A stretch of 64,000 nt of DNA, taken from NCBI GenBank assembly GCA_965197005.1, contig OZ239982.1:868001-932000 (forward strand). The letters run 5' to 3'. Source of the stretch: G965197005 sp965197005. GTDB taxonomy: Bacteria > Pseudomonadota > Gammaproteobacteria > Pseudomonadales > Oceanobacteraceae. The translations under genes were made by a program, and so were the position numbers. Within the stretch, counting starts at the first letter, position 1. Each line of letters starts with the position of its first letter. A model generated the notes under the pieces. The model worked only from the letters and a program-made list of their open reading frames with translations, ran no database searches and was not told the DNA's origin. Positions 9,376-17,594 of this stretch are shown one piece after another.

Positions 9376-10148
9376 GTTTTATGCGTATTCAATCAGTGGC
9401 ATTAAAAACCATTGCCATTAAAGAAATATCAAGATTTATGCGTATTTGGCAACAAACCCTATTACCACCAGCGATTACCATGAGCTTATATTTTGCCATT
9501 TTTGGTAAGCTCATCGGTGTGCGAGTAGGGCAAATGGCAGGCTTTGATTATATGAGTTTTATTGTGCCAGGATTAATTATGATGAGTGTCATCACAAGTA
9601 GCTATGGAAATGTCTCTTCTGCTTTTTTTAGCCATAAATTCCAACATAGCATTGAAGAATTATTAATCGCACCAGTTAGTCCAGTGGTTATTATGCTTGG
9701 TTATATTTGTGGTGGCGTTGTCAGAGGTCTGCTGGTTAGTTTAATCGTCACTTTAATTGCCCTCTACTTTACCAGCTTGAACATTTATAATATATGGATT
9801 GTGATAAGCACAATTATTCTAACTGCAACTATGTTTTCTTTAGCAGGATTGATTAACGGCGTGCTTGCAAAAAGTTTTGATGACATTGCCATTGTACCGA
9901 CTTTTTTTATTGCGCCAATGACCTACTTAGGAGGGGTGTTTTATTCCATTAGTCTAATGTCCGATTTCTGGCAAACTGTATCTAAGTTAAATCCAATTTT
10001 ATACATGGTTAATGCATTCCGTTATGGCATGCTTGGTTATTCAGATGTGGATATTGTCTTTGCATACAGTATTTTAATCGGTTTTATATGCGTATTTGCT
10101 TTTGTAGCCATTAAACTTATTCAAAAGAAAGAAAATTTAAGACTATAG
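9360..10148 (+). CDS. ABC-2 type exporter, permease subunit (YadH-like)
   Basis: Integral membrane partner of the preceding ATPase. The 262 residues contain about six hydrophobic segments, and the arrangement fits the ABC-2 permease family (MMSVITSSYGN..., SIEELLIAPVSP, and a C-terminal LNPILYMVNAFRYGMLG motif typical of YadH/NodJ-type permeases). A GGAAG stretch lies upstream of the ATG, which is inside the last codons of the ATPase gene. The stop abuts the convergent SDR gene with no spacer. Confidence 0.9.
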   Translation: MQQQLSFMRIQSVALKTIAIKEISRFMRIWQQTLLPPAITMSLYFAIFGKLIGVRVGQMAGFDYMSFIVPGLIMMSVITSSYGNVSSAFFSHKFQHSIEELLIAPVSPVVIMLGYICGGVVRGLLVSLIVTLIALYFTSLNIYNIWIVISTIILTATMFSLAGLINGVLAKSFDDIAIVPTFFIAPMTYLGGVFYSISLMSDFWQTVSKLNPILYMVNAFRYGMLGYSDVDIVFAYSILIGFICVFAFVAIKLIQKKENLRL

Positions 10149-10964
10149 TTAACGAAAAAATCGCTTACTTAAAATTCTATCGCTCAAAGTAGTTGGTAGC
10201 CACTTGGCAATAAAGGGCAATAACTTACTGCCATTGCCTAAACGGATAACCGCAGGAGGGTCACTAATTAAAGCGATAACTAATTTTTCTGCAAACTCTT
10301 GGTTGCTTGTTGGGTTATCTTGAGATGCCTGAGCACGGTCAATAATGCGCTGTTTAAGATGAGAAAAATAAGTACTTTTATCAATCCAAGTGCCAATTTG
10401 TGCCAGTGAATTTTTAGCAAAATTAGACTCAATGCCTCCAGGCTGCACGCACACAACCTGCACGCCCAATGTGCCTAACTCCAGTCTTAACGCATCATTA
10501 ATTGCATGTAAAGCCGCTTTGCTGGCGCAATATGCACCAGAGAAAGGCGTAGTTAAAATACCTGATACAGAGCCAATATTAACCACTTTAGGCTTATCCG
10601 CTTTAAGCAATAAAGGCAGACAAGCCTTAGTTAACATAGCAGGGGAGGTCACATTAGTTGCAAATTGTTGATTAAAATCTTCACGGCTTAAATCTACAAT
10701 CGGTCCCATTTTTGCAAACCCCGCATTATTAACAAGATAATCTAATTGATTAAAGTGGCTACCTATTTCATTAATCAGCGCATCAACCTGTGCATCTTCA
10801 TTTACATCTAAGGCAAACTTATGCAGGTTTTCATGGGTTAAAGTATCTAAATCTGATGGATTTCTGGCACTGGCAAACACCATAAATCCACGTGCTAAAA
10901 ACTGCTCACATAAAGCCCGACCTATACCAGAGGAACAACCTGTAATCAGCACATTTTTTAGCAT
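10149..10964 (-). CDS. short-chain dehydrogenase/reductase (SDR)
   Basis: Classical SDR oxidoreductase using NAD(P)H; the substrate is unknown. The Rossmann motif TGCSSGIGRAL is near residues 8-18, NNAG near 83, and the catalytic Ser with YCASK near residue 145. A GTG 12 nt upstream is in frame, but a strong GGGAG eight bases before the ATG at 10964 makes that ATG the better start (271 residues). The C-terminal extension after residue 190 resembles SDRs of the YbbO/DltE type. It probably follows the thioredoxin-like gene in one transcript, with only 12 nt between them. Confidence 0.85.
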   Translation of the reverse strand: MLKNVLITGCSSGIGRALCEQFLARGFMVFASARNPSDLDTLTHENLHKFALDVNEDAQVDALINEIGSHFNQLDYLVNNAGFAKMGPIVDLSREDFNQQFATNVTSPAMLTKACLPLLLKADKPKVVNIGSVSGILTTPFSGAYCASKAALHAINDALRLELGTLGVQVVCVQPGGIESNFAKNSLAQIGTWIDKSTYFSHLKQRIIDRAQASQDNPTSNQEFAEKLVIALISDPPAVIRLGNGSKLLPFIAKWLPTTLSDRILSKRFFR

Positions 10965-10976
10965 AGTATCTCCCAC

Positions 10977-11498
10977 TTAGCCTTTAGACTGAGCCAATAA
11001 CGCCTTAATTTGACGCTCTATTTTTTTTGCCTTTTTCATGTTAAAGCCAGCATGTACCGCTTTTATCGTGCCGTTACGGTCAATTAAAAAAGAAGAGGGC
11101 ATACCAACAAGTTTGTAAATGCCCGCAACCTTACCGCCTTTATCAAACAGAGACGTAAAGGTAACATTTTGATCTAGCAAAAATATTTCTGCCAGGCGTT
11201 GCTCACTGTCTTCATTAATGGTTAACACCACCAAGCCTTGATCTTTGTATTTTTGCTGTAGTTTTTGCATTACAGGAAAAGAGCGACGGCAAGGTTTACA
11301 CCAAGAAGCCCAAAAATCCAGATAAACGACTTTGCCTTTAAAATCTGATAAAGACAGCGTTTTAGCAGGTGCATTTTTTGCGGTATGAATAACAGGCAGG
11401 CTAAAGTCACTGGCAACCTCGTTTGCTTTTAGTGCAAATACAGTTTGCGAAACAATCAAAAGACCAGCAAGAATAAAGTAATGTGATAAAAATTTCAT
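10977..11498 (-). CDS. TlpA/ResA-like periplasmic thioredoxin
   Basis: A 173-residue exported thiol-disulfide oxidoreductase. A Sec signal peptide spans about residues 1-22 (hydrophobic core, then VFA-LKA). The redox motif is WCKPC (Cys67, Cys70), and the cis-Pro region GMPSSFLID is present, as in the AhpC/TSA-Redoxin family. It may reduce periplasmic disulfides, for instance in cytochrome c maturation, but no cytochrome genes are near. The SDR gene follows immediately on the same strand. Confidence 0.85.
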   Translation of the reverse strand: MKFLSHYFILAGLLIVSQTVFALKANEVASDFSLPVIHTAKNAPAKTLSLSDFKGKVVYLDFWASWCKPCRRSFPVMQKLQQKYKDQGLVVLTINEDSEQRLAEIFLLDQNVTFTSLFDKGGKVAGIYKLVGMPSSFLIDRNGTIKAVHAGFNMKKAKKIERQIKALLAQSKG

Positions 11499-11968
11499 GA
11501 TAGCAACTCAAATAAAAAAAGAACGCAAACTGTAGCCTTAAATGCTTCTATATACAAGTGTGCCTATGGGGTAATTTAAACAGTTATTTCAGTACGTAAA
11601 AAACCAGCTAATAAAGCAAGCAATAAAGATGGCAAGTAATCAACGCTGTGACGAGTTCTTTGCGCTGATTGTTCTGTATTTTTAGTAAGATGCGCTTATC
11701 GTTGTATTCAAACTTCAAACTCAGTGCTTTAAAAATACTAAACAGAGGTTCTTTTTTTATTTGTTTATTGTTTTTAGATTTGGTTTTATAAAAATATAGT
11801 TTTCAATGGCTTATGCTGGTTTAAATAAATTTTTTTTTGGGGTTTTAAAATTGAAATTTGGTTTTTTTTGTGCTAGATTTTCGCATATAAAAATCTTTAT
11901 CGTTCAGTTTGTTTTTAAGAAGAACAAGCGCTTAATTTTTCTCTACCCGAGGAGCTAATACAAAGACC
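11499..11968 (+). other. intergenic region without a gene (470 bp)
   Basis: This AT-rich gap separates the divergent thioredoxin-like gene and the lipoprotein island. It holds long T-rich runs (about 11,820-11,870) but no convincing ORF, RNA gene or strong hairpin. It must carry promoters for both sides. A GAGGAG at about 11,949-11,954 is some 14 nt from the next ATG, farther than usual for a ribosome binding site. Confidence 0.6.
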
Positions 11969-14152
11969 ATGCAACGCCTAAAACTCACCCTATTTACCCT
12001 CTTTGCCTTTTTACTTTTATCTGCCTGTACCCAAGAAAATGCCAATATTGCACAACCTCTTGGTAAGTTACAATGTTCTGACTGGAACTATAGCGGGCTG
12101 TGCGAATATAAAGAAAATGTCGAAGCCTCAAGCAAAGATCCTAGAATTTTAGTCGCTCAAGATGGACCTTATGTGCAATATAAAGCGGCCAGCTTTCCCA
12201 AAAAATTTATGACCGCACCTAAAGGCGCATTATTATTTAGCCCTTATACCACCTTATTGCAAAATGAAATGTTATTTAACCCTGTACTCAATAATAAACA
12301 AACCAAAGGCAATCCATTAATTAAAGTAATTGATGACTTAAATAAGCATTTTCCTGAGCTTAACTTTGCCAGCTATCTATACCAACCTGGCCCTACAGGT
12401 AAAATGGATCAATTTCAAAATGCGGTTGAACGCTCATTAACAAAGTTTGCAAAAGAAAACCCCTACTGCGTGACTGCAGCGGTTGTAGAGAGATTACTAC
12501 AACGCAATACTCAACTTGAGGTTGCAAGCAAAGCAGAAATAGACGCTTTATGTGTTGCCTATAGTGCCAAGCAAGAAGTGATTGATACCCAAAATCAAAC
12601 CCTAATTAAACTAGGTGATGGCTTTGGTTCTGCCAGCTTGAGTGCAATTAATGACCAAGGCAAAGTGTTATTATGGCAAGCCTATAAACCTGTTGCGTTT
12701 AGTGTGAGTAAAGAGCGTGCATTAATGGCTCGTGACGATGACGATGATGATGACGATGATGACGACGATGATCATTATTCTGGTGCAACTAAGATAAAAA
12801 AACCAAAGCCATATCCGTATCCGTTTCCATATCCTTACCCAACTACACCTAAGCCTACGCCTACAACAACCCCAGCGCCTGCGCCGACACCTGTTAAATT
12901 TGATGTCTCTAAATTAAAATTAGATAAAATTAAAACGCTGATTACCTCATCTAAGCAACATTCTATTTATGTTCTACAAACGGCAAGCAGTGCTTCCCAT
13001 GTAAGCAACACGCAAACCTGTGTTAAAGCCGATGTAGCAACAGATAAAGCAGGGGTATATAAACTGCCATTAAATTTATCGGCTAAAAAAGTCAGTATTG
13101 CCAGTAAAACAATCAATGACATAGATGGTTACACCAGAGCCTCTGGTTATGTGCCTCCCATACTGCCTAAACCTAAGCCCAAACCTGAAGTGGTTCCTAC
13201 GCCTACTAAGCCACAAGAACCCGCTAAAACCTATGCTGAAGCACAGTGTTACAATAGTGGCTTTAAGTTTATGCTGTTAAATAAAAATCAAGACAGTTTA
13301 CTGGTTGCCAGTGACAACAAAATATTCTTACTTGATGCCGATTCTTTAAAAGAAAAAAGCACTGTCTATGAAGCGCCAAGTGGAGAGAGCATCACTCATG
13401 TTGCATTTGGTAGTAAGGGCAAAAAAGCCATTTTTGTGAGTGGTATTAACTCGCAACTACATATTTTAGATTTAGCTCAGCTTCCTGCCAAAGCAGTTTC
13501 TAGTGGTATTGATAATGTACAAGAAGCCTACCTGATTAATAAAGATAAGCAGCTCTTAGTTAAGAGTAAGGGCAATCAACGTCAACTTAAACTATTTTCT
13601 TTAAGTGACCTACAAAAAGCGCCCATTGAAATAAATTTAAATACCGACTTAACCGCAGTGTATGTTGCTAAAGATGGGCGTTTTTTCGCCTTGCTTAGCG
13701 ATACACAAATGCAACTATTTAATAGTGCAACGCATATTAAAATAGCCAGTATCAAAAAAGGCACAGCAGCGATTAAAAATGTTGTACTAAGCAATCATTA
13801 TGCTTATTTCTTATCTAAAGATGGTAAGAAATTACAAAGCCTTTATTTTGGACCCGCCTTTGGTGGTGCGCTTAAACAGGTTTCTGACAAACTCAACTTG
13901 AGCTTTGTATTAGATAAAAATACAGCGGCAGATAAGGTAAATAAAGCCCTAAATATCCCGACTAGCATGCCAGATTATCCTGATGTCAAACTGTATTGGA
14001 ATAGCATCTCTCCTCGGATTAATTTAAATACAGGTGCTATTAATAGCGGCAAACAGGAAGAGGTAGAATTAAGTGTTGAAATTAGAGGTAACTTTAGAGA
14101 TAAGAGTGTCAGCATAAAGCGCAGCTTTAATCTGGTCATTCTCGCTAAGTAG
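11969..14152 (+). CDS. large lipoprotein with poly-Asp run and Pro-rich linkers
   Basis: A 727-residue predicted lipoprotein of no family I recognise. The signal peptide ends in the lipobox LLSAC (Cys20). An N-terminal domain (20-250) is followed by thirteen consecutive Asp (256-268), then a Lys/Pro/Tyr-rich linker (KPKPYPYPFPYPYP, PTPTTTPAPAPTP), a middle domain, a second Pro/Lys linker near residue 400, and a C-terminal part (about 430-640) with short repeated strands reminiscent of a beta-propeller (LLVASDNKIFLLD, FVSGINSQLHILD). The Asp run could bind cations. It is the first gene of the lipoprotein island and faces the same way as the others. Confidence 0.8.
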   Translation: MQRLKLTLFTLFAFLLLSACTQENANIAQPLGKLQCSDWNYSGLCEYKENVEASSKDPRILVAQDGPYVQYKAASFPKKFMTAPKGALLFSPYTTLLQNEMLFNPVLNNKQTKGNPLIKVIDDLNKHFPELNFASYLYQPGPTGKMDQFQNAVERSLTKFAKENPYCVTAAVVERLLQRNTQLEVASKAEIDALCVAYSAKQEVIDTQNQTLIKLGDGFGSASLSAINDQGKVLLWQAYKPVAFSVSKERALMARDDDDDDDDDDDDDHYSGATKIKKPKPYPYPFPYPYPTTPKPTPTTTPAPAPTPVKFDVSKLKLDKIKTLITSSKQHSIYVLQTASSASHVSNTQTCVKADVATDKAGVYKLPLNLSAKKVSIASKTINDIDGYTRASGYVPPILPKPKPKPEVVPTPTKPQEPAKTYAEAQCYNSGFKFMLLNKNQDSLLVASDNKIFLLDADSLKEKSTVYEAPSGESITHVAFGSKGKKAIFVSGINSQLHILDLAQLPAKAVSSGIDNVQEAYLINKDKQLLVKSKGNQRQLKLFSLSDLQKAPIEINLNTDLTAVYVAKDGRFFALLSDTQMQLFNSATHIKIASIKKGTAAIKNVVLSNHYAYFLSKDGKKLQSLYFGPAFGGALKQVSDKLNLSFVLDKNTAADKVNKALNIPTSMPDYPDVKLYWNSISPRINLNTGAINSGKQEEVELSVEIRGNFRDKSVSIKRSFNLVILAK
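12734..12772 (+). repeat. GAY-codon run encoding 13 consecutive Asp
   Basis: Thirteen GAC/GAT codons in a row in the large lipoprotein gene. The codons alternate irregularly, so this is not a perfect DNA microsatellite; the Asp run itself seems to be what is conserved. Confidence 0.95.
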
Positions 14153-14207
14153 CCAATACAAATCCAGCCCCATGTCAGGTTAGTTACTTATTTTTTTAAT
14201 TAAAACA

Positions 14208-14236
14208 TTGACTTTAAAAAACTCTTTTGTTACAGT
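14208..14236 (+). promoter_or_regulatory. putative sigma-70 promoter upstream of the 8-bp repeat ORF
   Basis: TTGACT (14208-14213) and TACAGT (14231-14236) are spaced by exactly 17 nt. Transcription would begin near 14243 and read through the small repeat ORF towards the DUF1566 lipoprotein genes. Confidence 0.5.
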
Positions 14237-14309
14237 GTGTAACTTGTTTTAGGCAAAAAAATAAGTGTTTGATTTTATTACAAATAATAACTTGAAAAGG
14301 AATGGGGCG

Positions 14310-14402
14310 ATGATAAAATACGCTATCCAGCTATCCAGCTATCCAGCTATCCAGCTATCCAGCTATCCAGCTATCCAGCTATCCAGCTATCCATTTGTTT
14401 AG
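14310..14402 (+). CDS. putative 30-residue repeat peptide, possibly phase-variable
   Basis: An ATG nine bases after AAGG opens a 30-codon frame: M-I-K-Y, then three copies of A-I-Q-L-S-S-Y-P, then F-V and a TAG. The three peptide repeats are nine copies of an 8-bp DNA unit. Because 8 is not a multiple of three, gain or loss of a unit shifts the frame. Loss of one unit (or gain of two) would join the start to a frame that stays open to 14641. Whether it is translated is unknown; it could also be a leader. No homologue recognised. Confidence 0.3.
   Translation: MIKYAIQLSSYPAIQLSSYPAIQLSSYPFV
14322..14393 (+). repeat. 8-bp microsatellite (GCTATCCA)x9
   Basis: Nine perfect head-to-tail copies of GCTATCCA. 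The unit length is not a multiple of three, and there is a plausible promoter and start codon just upstream, as in simple-sequence contingency loci. Confidence 0.97.
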
Positions 14403-14605
14403 GTCTTTGTCTTTCTAACAGGCTATTATGCCGTCTGCGCTTTTTTGCCATTGTTCCATCTTACTTTATTCATACTTTTATTCTAGGCGTTAAATATTCT
14501 TTATTTAATTTAGCCGTACGCCATGTATTCCTTTTTTCTTTAGCCCTATCCAAGTTGGTTGTGTTTAAAAGCAACGCTTGCGCTATTGGCTTTAGTGTTT
14601 ACCAA

Positions 14606-14682
14606 CCCAAAACGTCAACTGCCGTTGGCGACCTCTTTTAAATTTAATTCATTTTCTCAAAAGGAGCATTTTATGCACAGAT
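14606..14682 (+). repeat. duplicated leader element, copy 1
   Basis: About 77 bp nearly identical to 15682-15757. Both copies run from CCCAAAACGTCAAC through a hairpin, an AT-rich stretch and an AAGGAG or AAGGGAG ribosome binding site to ATGCACAGAT at the start of a DUF1566 lipoprotein gene. The hairpin is CGTCAAC/GTTGGCG (14613-14619 with 14624-14630, 7 bp with one G-T pair, loop TGCC), followed by ACCTCTTTT. Confidence 0.9.
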
Positions 14683-15650
14683 TTAAACCACAATCCTTAA
14701 CCTTTAAAAAGAGCCTGCTTATTGGCTTATCTGCTTTGTCATTAGTTGCTTGTGGCGGTGGCGGCGGTAATGATGCCGATAGCAAGAAAACCGTTACAAT
14801 CGCTGCACCCACAAAAGTGCAATTTAAAATTACCGTTGATAAAAATAGTGTTGAGCAGTATGCACTTGAATGGCAAAAACCCAAAGACGTGACGGAGTTT
14901 GTGGTATACACAGCTCAAAGTGATTTAACAGGTAAAACCGCTCAACAGCTAGAGGCACTGACCAGCAATAGTGACCCCAAAAAACAAACCACTAAAACCA
15001 ATCTTGTAGCAGGTAAGACGAGCCACATATTTAAAAATCTCAATAAGGGCGATACACGCTATGCGGTGGTTATGTCTGTGGTTAATGGTAATACCAGCAC
15101 ACCCGCCTTGCCAATCGATACCTTGTTTGTAACACAAGGCGAGCGTTTTTATAACATGCGAGATAACCAAGACAAATGCGTAGTGGATATCAAAAATAAC
15201 CTAATTTGGGAGTTAAAGCAGGCAAGTGGCTTGCACGGTAAAGACCATATATACACTTGGTACGACAGCTCACTAGCCGCAAACAAACAAGGCAAAGAAA
15301 GCAGTGTCACAGATGTGAAAATATGTGAAAAGGACGGTCGCTGTGATACAGAAAAATTTGTAGCTGATGTCAATCAAGAAACATGGTGTGGCTTTAATGA
15401 TTGGCGCATGCCCACAGGTAAAGGCGATAAAAAATTCAATGAACTGAAATCATTGGTTGATACAAATAGACCAAGCGGCAAACCTAAAATTAACGTCCTG
15501 TTTAAAAATACGCTAGCTGACACTTATTGGTCTTCTTCCCCCTATGCAGACAACAATGGCAATGCGTGGGGGGTGGACTTTGACGATGGCTACGACAACG
15601 ACTATATTAAGAACAATAAGCGTCGTGTGCGGTTAGTCCGCGCCAGATAG
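14673..15650 (+). CDS. DUF1566 (Lcl-type C-terminal) lipoprotein, paralogue 1
   Basis: A 325-residue predicted lipoprotein. An upstream in-frame start exists at 14559, but the ATG at 14673 has a strong AAGGAG eight bases before it and begins a good lipoprotein signal ending LSLVAC-GGGGG. A fibronectin III-like segment follows (about 35-150), then a DUF1566 module: C-VVD-I-NNLIWELKQ, SGLHGKDHIYTWYDS, DGRCDTEKFVADVN, WCGFNDWRMPT, and the terminal YWSSS...RRVRLVR. Function unknown; such modules occur in secreted proteins. It has two paralogues in this island. Confidence 0.85.
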   Translation: MHRFKPQSLTFKKSLLIGLSALSLVACGGGGGNDADSKKTVTIAAPTKVQFKITVDKNSVEQYALEWQKPKDVTEFVVYTAQSDLTGKTAQQLEALTSNSDPKKQTTKTNLVAGKTSHIFKNLNKGDTRYAVVMSVVNGNTSTPALPIDTLFVTQGERFYNMRDNQDKCVVDIKNNLIWELKQASGLHGKDHIYTWYDSSLAANKQGKESSVTDVKICEKDGRCDTEKFVADVNQETWCGFNDWRMPTGKGDKKFNELKSLVDTNRPSGKPKINVLFKNTLADTYWSSSPYADNNGNAWGVDFDDGYDNDYIKNNKRRVRLVRAR

Positions 15651-15681
15651 TTTGGGGTATTGGGCTTTGGTACTTAATAAG

Positions 15682-15757
15682 CCCAAAACGTCAACTGCCG
15701 TTGGCGACCTCTTTTAAATTTAATTCGTTTTTCAAAGGGAGCATTTTATGCACAGAT
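15682..15757 (+). repeat. duplicated leader element, copy 2
   Basis: Second copy of the leader element described at 14606, with the same hairpin and the same distance to the start codon. It directly precedes the second DUF1566 lipoprotein gene, and similarity continues into the signal-peptide codons (IGLSAL-LVACGGGGG). Confidence 0.9.
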
Positions 15758-16383
15758 ATTCAAACATTAAAAAACACTTATGTATTGGCTTATCTGCTTT
15801 GTTACTGGTTGCCTGCGGTGGCGGCGGTGGCGGTTCAACAGAAAACACTTCGAATACAGGAACGGGAACGGGCACAGGTACTGGTACAAGCACACCAACA
15901 TTCGAATCTTTAGCGGGGCACACTGGTAAATGTGTGGTGGATAACACCAATAACTTGGTTTGGGAAGTAAAACAAACCAGCGGTTTACATAAGAAAGAGC
16001 ATACTTACTATTGGTACAATCCAAGTGCACCAGCAGGTAAACAAGGAAGAGCCGATAACGGCAGCACGCTCCTTTGTGAATCATCAGCTCGTTGTGATAC
16101 TGATAAATTTGTTAAAGATGTCAACGCTGCTTCATGGTGCGGCTTTGATGACTGGCGATTGCCCACCAAAGCAGAGCTTGAAAAACTGTTAGATAACAGC
16201 AAAACGCCCAAAATTAATACCACATTCTTCCCTAATACGGTCACCTCTTTTTATTGGACAAGTGATAATAGAAAATTCGCCGATGTATTTTTTGCCACAG
16301 CAGTTAATTTCAGCACTGGTAGCACCCAAGAGCAAACGCCCAATGACTCACACTTGTATGTGCGTTTGGTACGCAATAAATGA
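15748..16383 (+). CDS. DUF1566 (Lcl-type C-terminal) lipoprotein, paralogue 2
   Basis: A 211-residue predicted lipoprotein, signal ending LLLVAC-GGGGGG. A short Gly-Thr repeat tether (GTGTGTGTST, about residues 38-47) links the anchor to a single DUF1566 module with the same landmarks as its neighbours: CVVDNTNNLVWEVKQ, SARCDTDKFVKDVNAASWCGFDDWRLPT, KTPKINT, and YVRLVRNK at the end. It lacks the fibronectin-like part of paralogue 1. A GGGAG lies 7-8 nt before the ATG, inside the duplicated leader. Function unknown. Confidence 0.85.
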   Translation: MHRYSNIKKHLCIGLSALLLVACGGGGGGSTENTSNTGTGTGTGTGTSTPTFESLAGHTGKCVVDNTNNLVWEVKQTSGLHKKEHTYYWYNPSAPAGKQGRADNGSTLLCESSARCDTDKFVKDVNAASWCGFDDWRLPTKAELEKLLDNSKTPKINTTFFPNTVTSFYWTSDNRKFADVFFATAVNFSTGSTQEQTPNDSHLYVRLVRNK

Positions 16384-16430
16384 TAATTTAATAAAAAGTA
16401 TAAACTCTAGCTTTAATACAGGAAATGATT

Positions 16431-17594
16431 ATGAACTTTAAAATCTTAACATACCTTACCTGCCTACTTAGCATAACATTACTGACCGCTTGTAGTGGTG
16501 GCGGCGGTGGCGGCAGCACAAACCCCAGCACTAAAAAAGTGACCCAGCTTGATATTGTTGCCCCACAGGTACTTAACCACACAGGTGGGCGGGTGTTTAT
16601 TAGTGGTAAAAACTTAGGCACAGCCAGTATTAAACTTGATAGCAAGCCTTTAACTGCTGTTGTCAATAATGATGAATACATCGAAGTCATCTTGCCTGCC
16701 AAAGAAGTCGGCACTTATACCCTTGAAATTAATGATAAAAGCCAATCCATTGAATACTTAAACTCTAAGGTCAAGCAGGTGGTGATGGGTGGCTCTCACG
16801 CCTGTGCGCTCTTGGCAGATAAAAGCGTTACATGCTGGGGGTCTAATTCTTCTGGGGAACTCGGCATTGGCACGGTTGATTTTAAAAACCACCTGCCCAG
16901 GGTGGTTACGGGTCTAACCAATGTGGTAAAACTGGTGGCAGGGGAATCTCATACCTGTGCTATTTTAAGTGATAAAAGTGTTAAATGCTGGGGATCTAAT
17001 TCTTCTGGACAACTTGGTGATAACACGCAGGTAAAAAGAACACAGCCCGTCGAGGTTTTAAATACCGCTGCAACAGCTCCCTTAACCAATGTGCTACATT
17101 TATCTGCCAGTGGTGGTCATACCTGTGCGGTAATAGGTGCCAGTGCCAGTGCCACACAAGGGGCTGTAAAGTGCTGGGGGGCTAACTATGATAACAGAAT
17201 TGATGCCACTGCTAGCAGCTCAGTCAAATATAAAACGCCCCATGCCACTAAGTGGACATCGGGTGTGACTAAAGTAGCAGCAGGGAGCACGCATACCTGC
17301 GTATTAAAAACGGGCAATGCCCTTGACTGCATTGGCGATGTCGATGCCGCAAGTATGACTAAAACCAGCGGTTTTGCTGCCAGTGAGATAAGCGCAGGTT
17401 ATTCTCACAGTTGTGCGCTTATGAATGATAAAAGTGTTCAATGCTGGGGGAAAAATACTGATGGGCAGTTAGGTAATAATACAAAGACCAACAGCTCGGC
17501 TAATACGCCCGTTGTTGCCCAGGGTATCAGCAATGCCACACAACTAAGTGTGGGCGATGCGCACAGCTGTGCCCTAGAGGGCGGCCAGAAATAG
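16431..17594 (+). pseudogene. RCC1-repeat lipoprotein, N-terminal part (frame broken)
   Basis: This fragment encodes a lipoprotein signal ending LLTAC-SGGGGGG, an IPT/TIG-like domain (about residues 30-105), and several RCC1/BNR-type repeats, each with HxCALL-DKSVKCWGxNSxGQLG. The frame stops at 17592-17594 in mid-repeat, after CALEGGQ, where the usual V-K-C-W-G is missing. The following frame resumes at N-S-Y-K-Q-L-G. I read this as a small deletion (length 2 mod 3, perhaps 17 bp) in one ancestral gene of about 780 codons. AGGA seven bases before the ATG at 16431 favours it over the ATG at 16425. Confidence 0.75.

Larger units (their letters stand above)
14153..14672 (+). other. 520-bp upstream region of the DUF1566 lipoprotein genes
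   Basis: Between two lipoprotein genes lie, in order: an AT-rich start with a putative promoter (14208-14236), the 8-bp repeat inside a small ORF (14310-14402), about 200 bp with no recognised feature, and the first copy of a duplicated leader (14606-14682). Confidence 0.6.

Noticed and set aside
14559..14672. Upstream extension of the first DUF1566 lipoprotein gene
   Set aside because: The downstream ATG has a strong ribosome binding site and gives a proper lipoprotein signal; the extension would bury the signal behind 38 residues.
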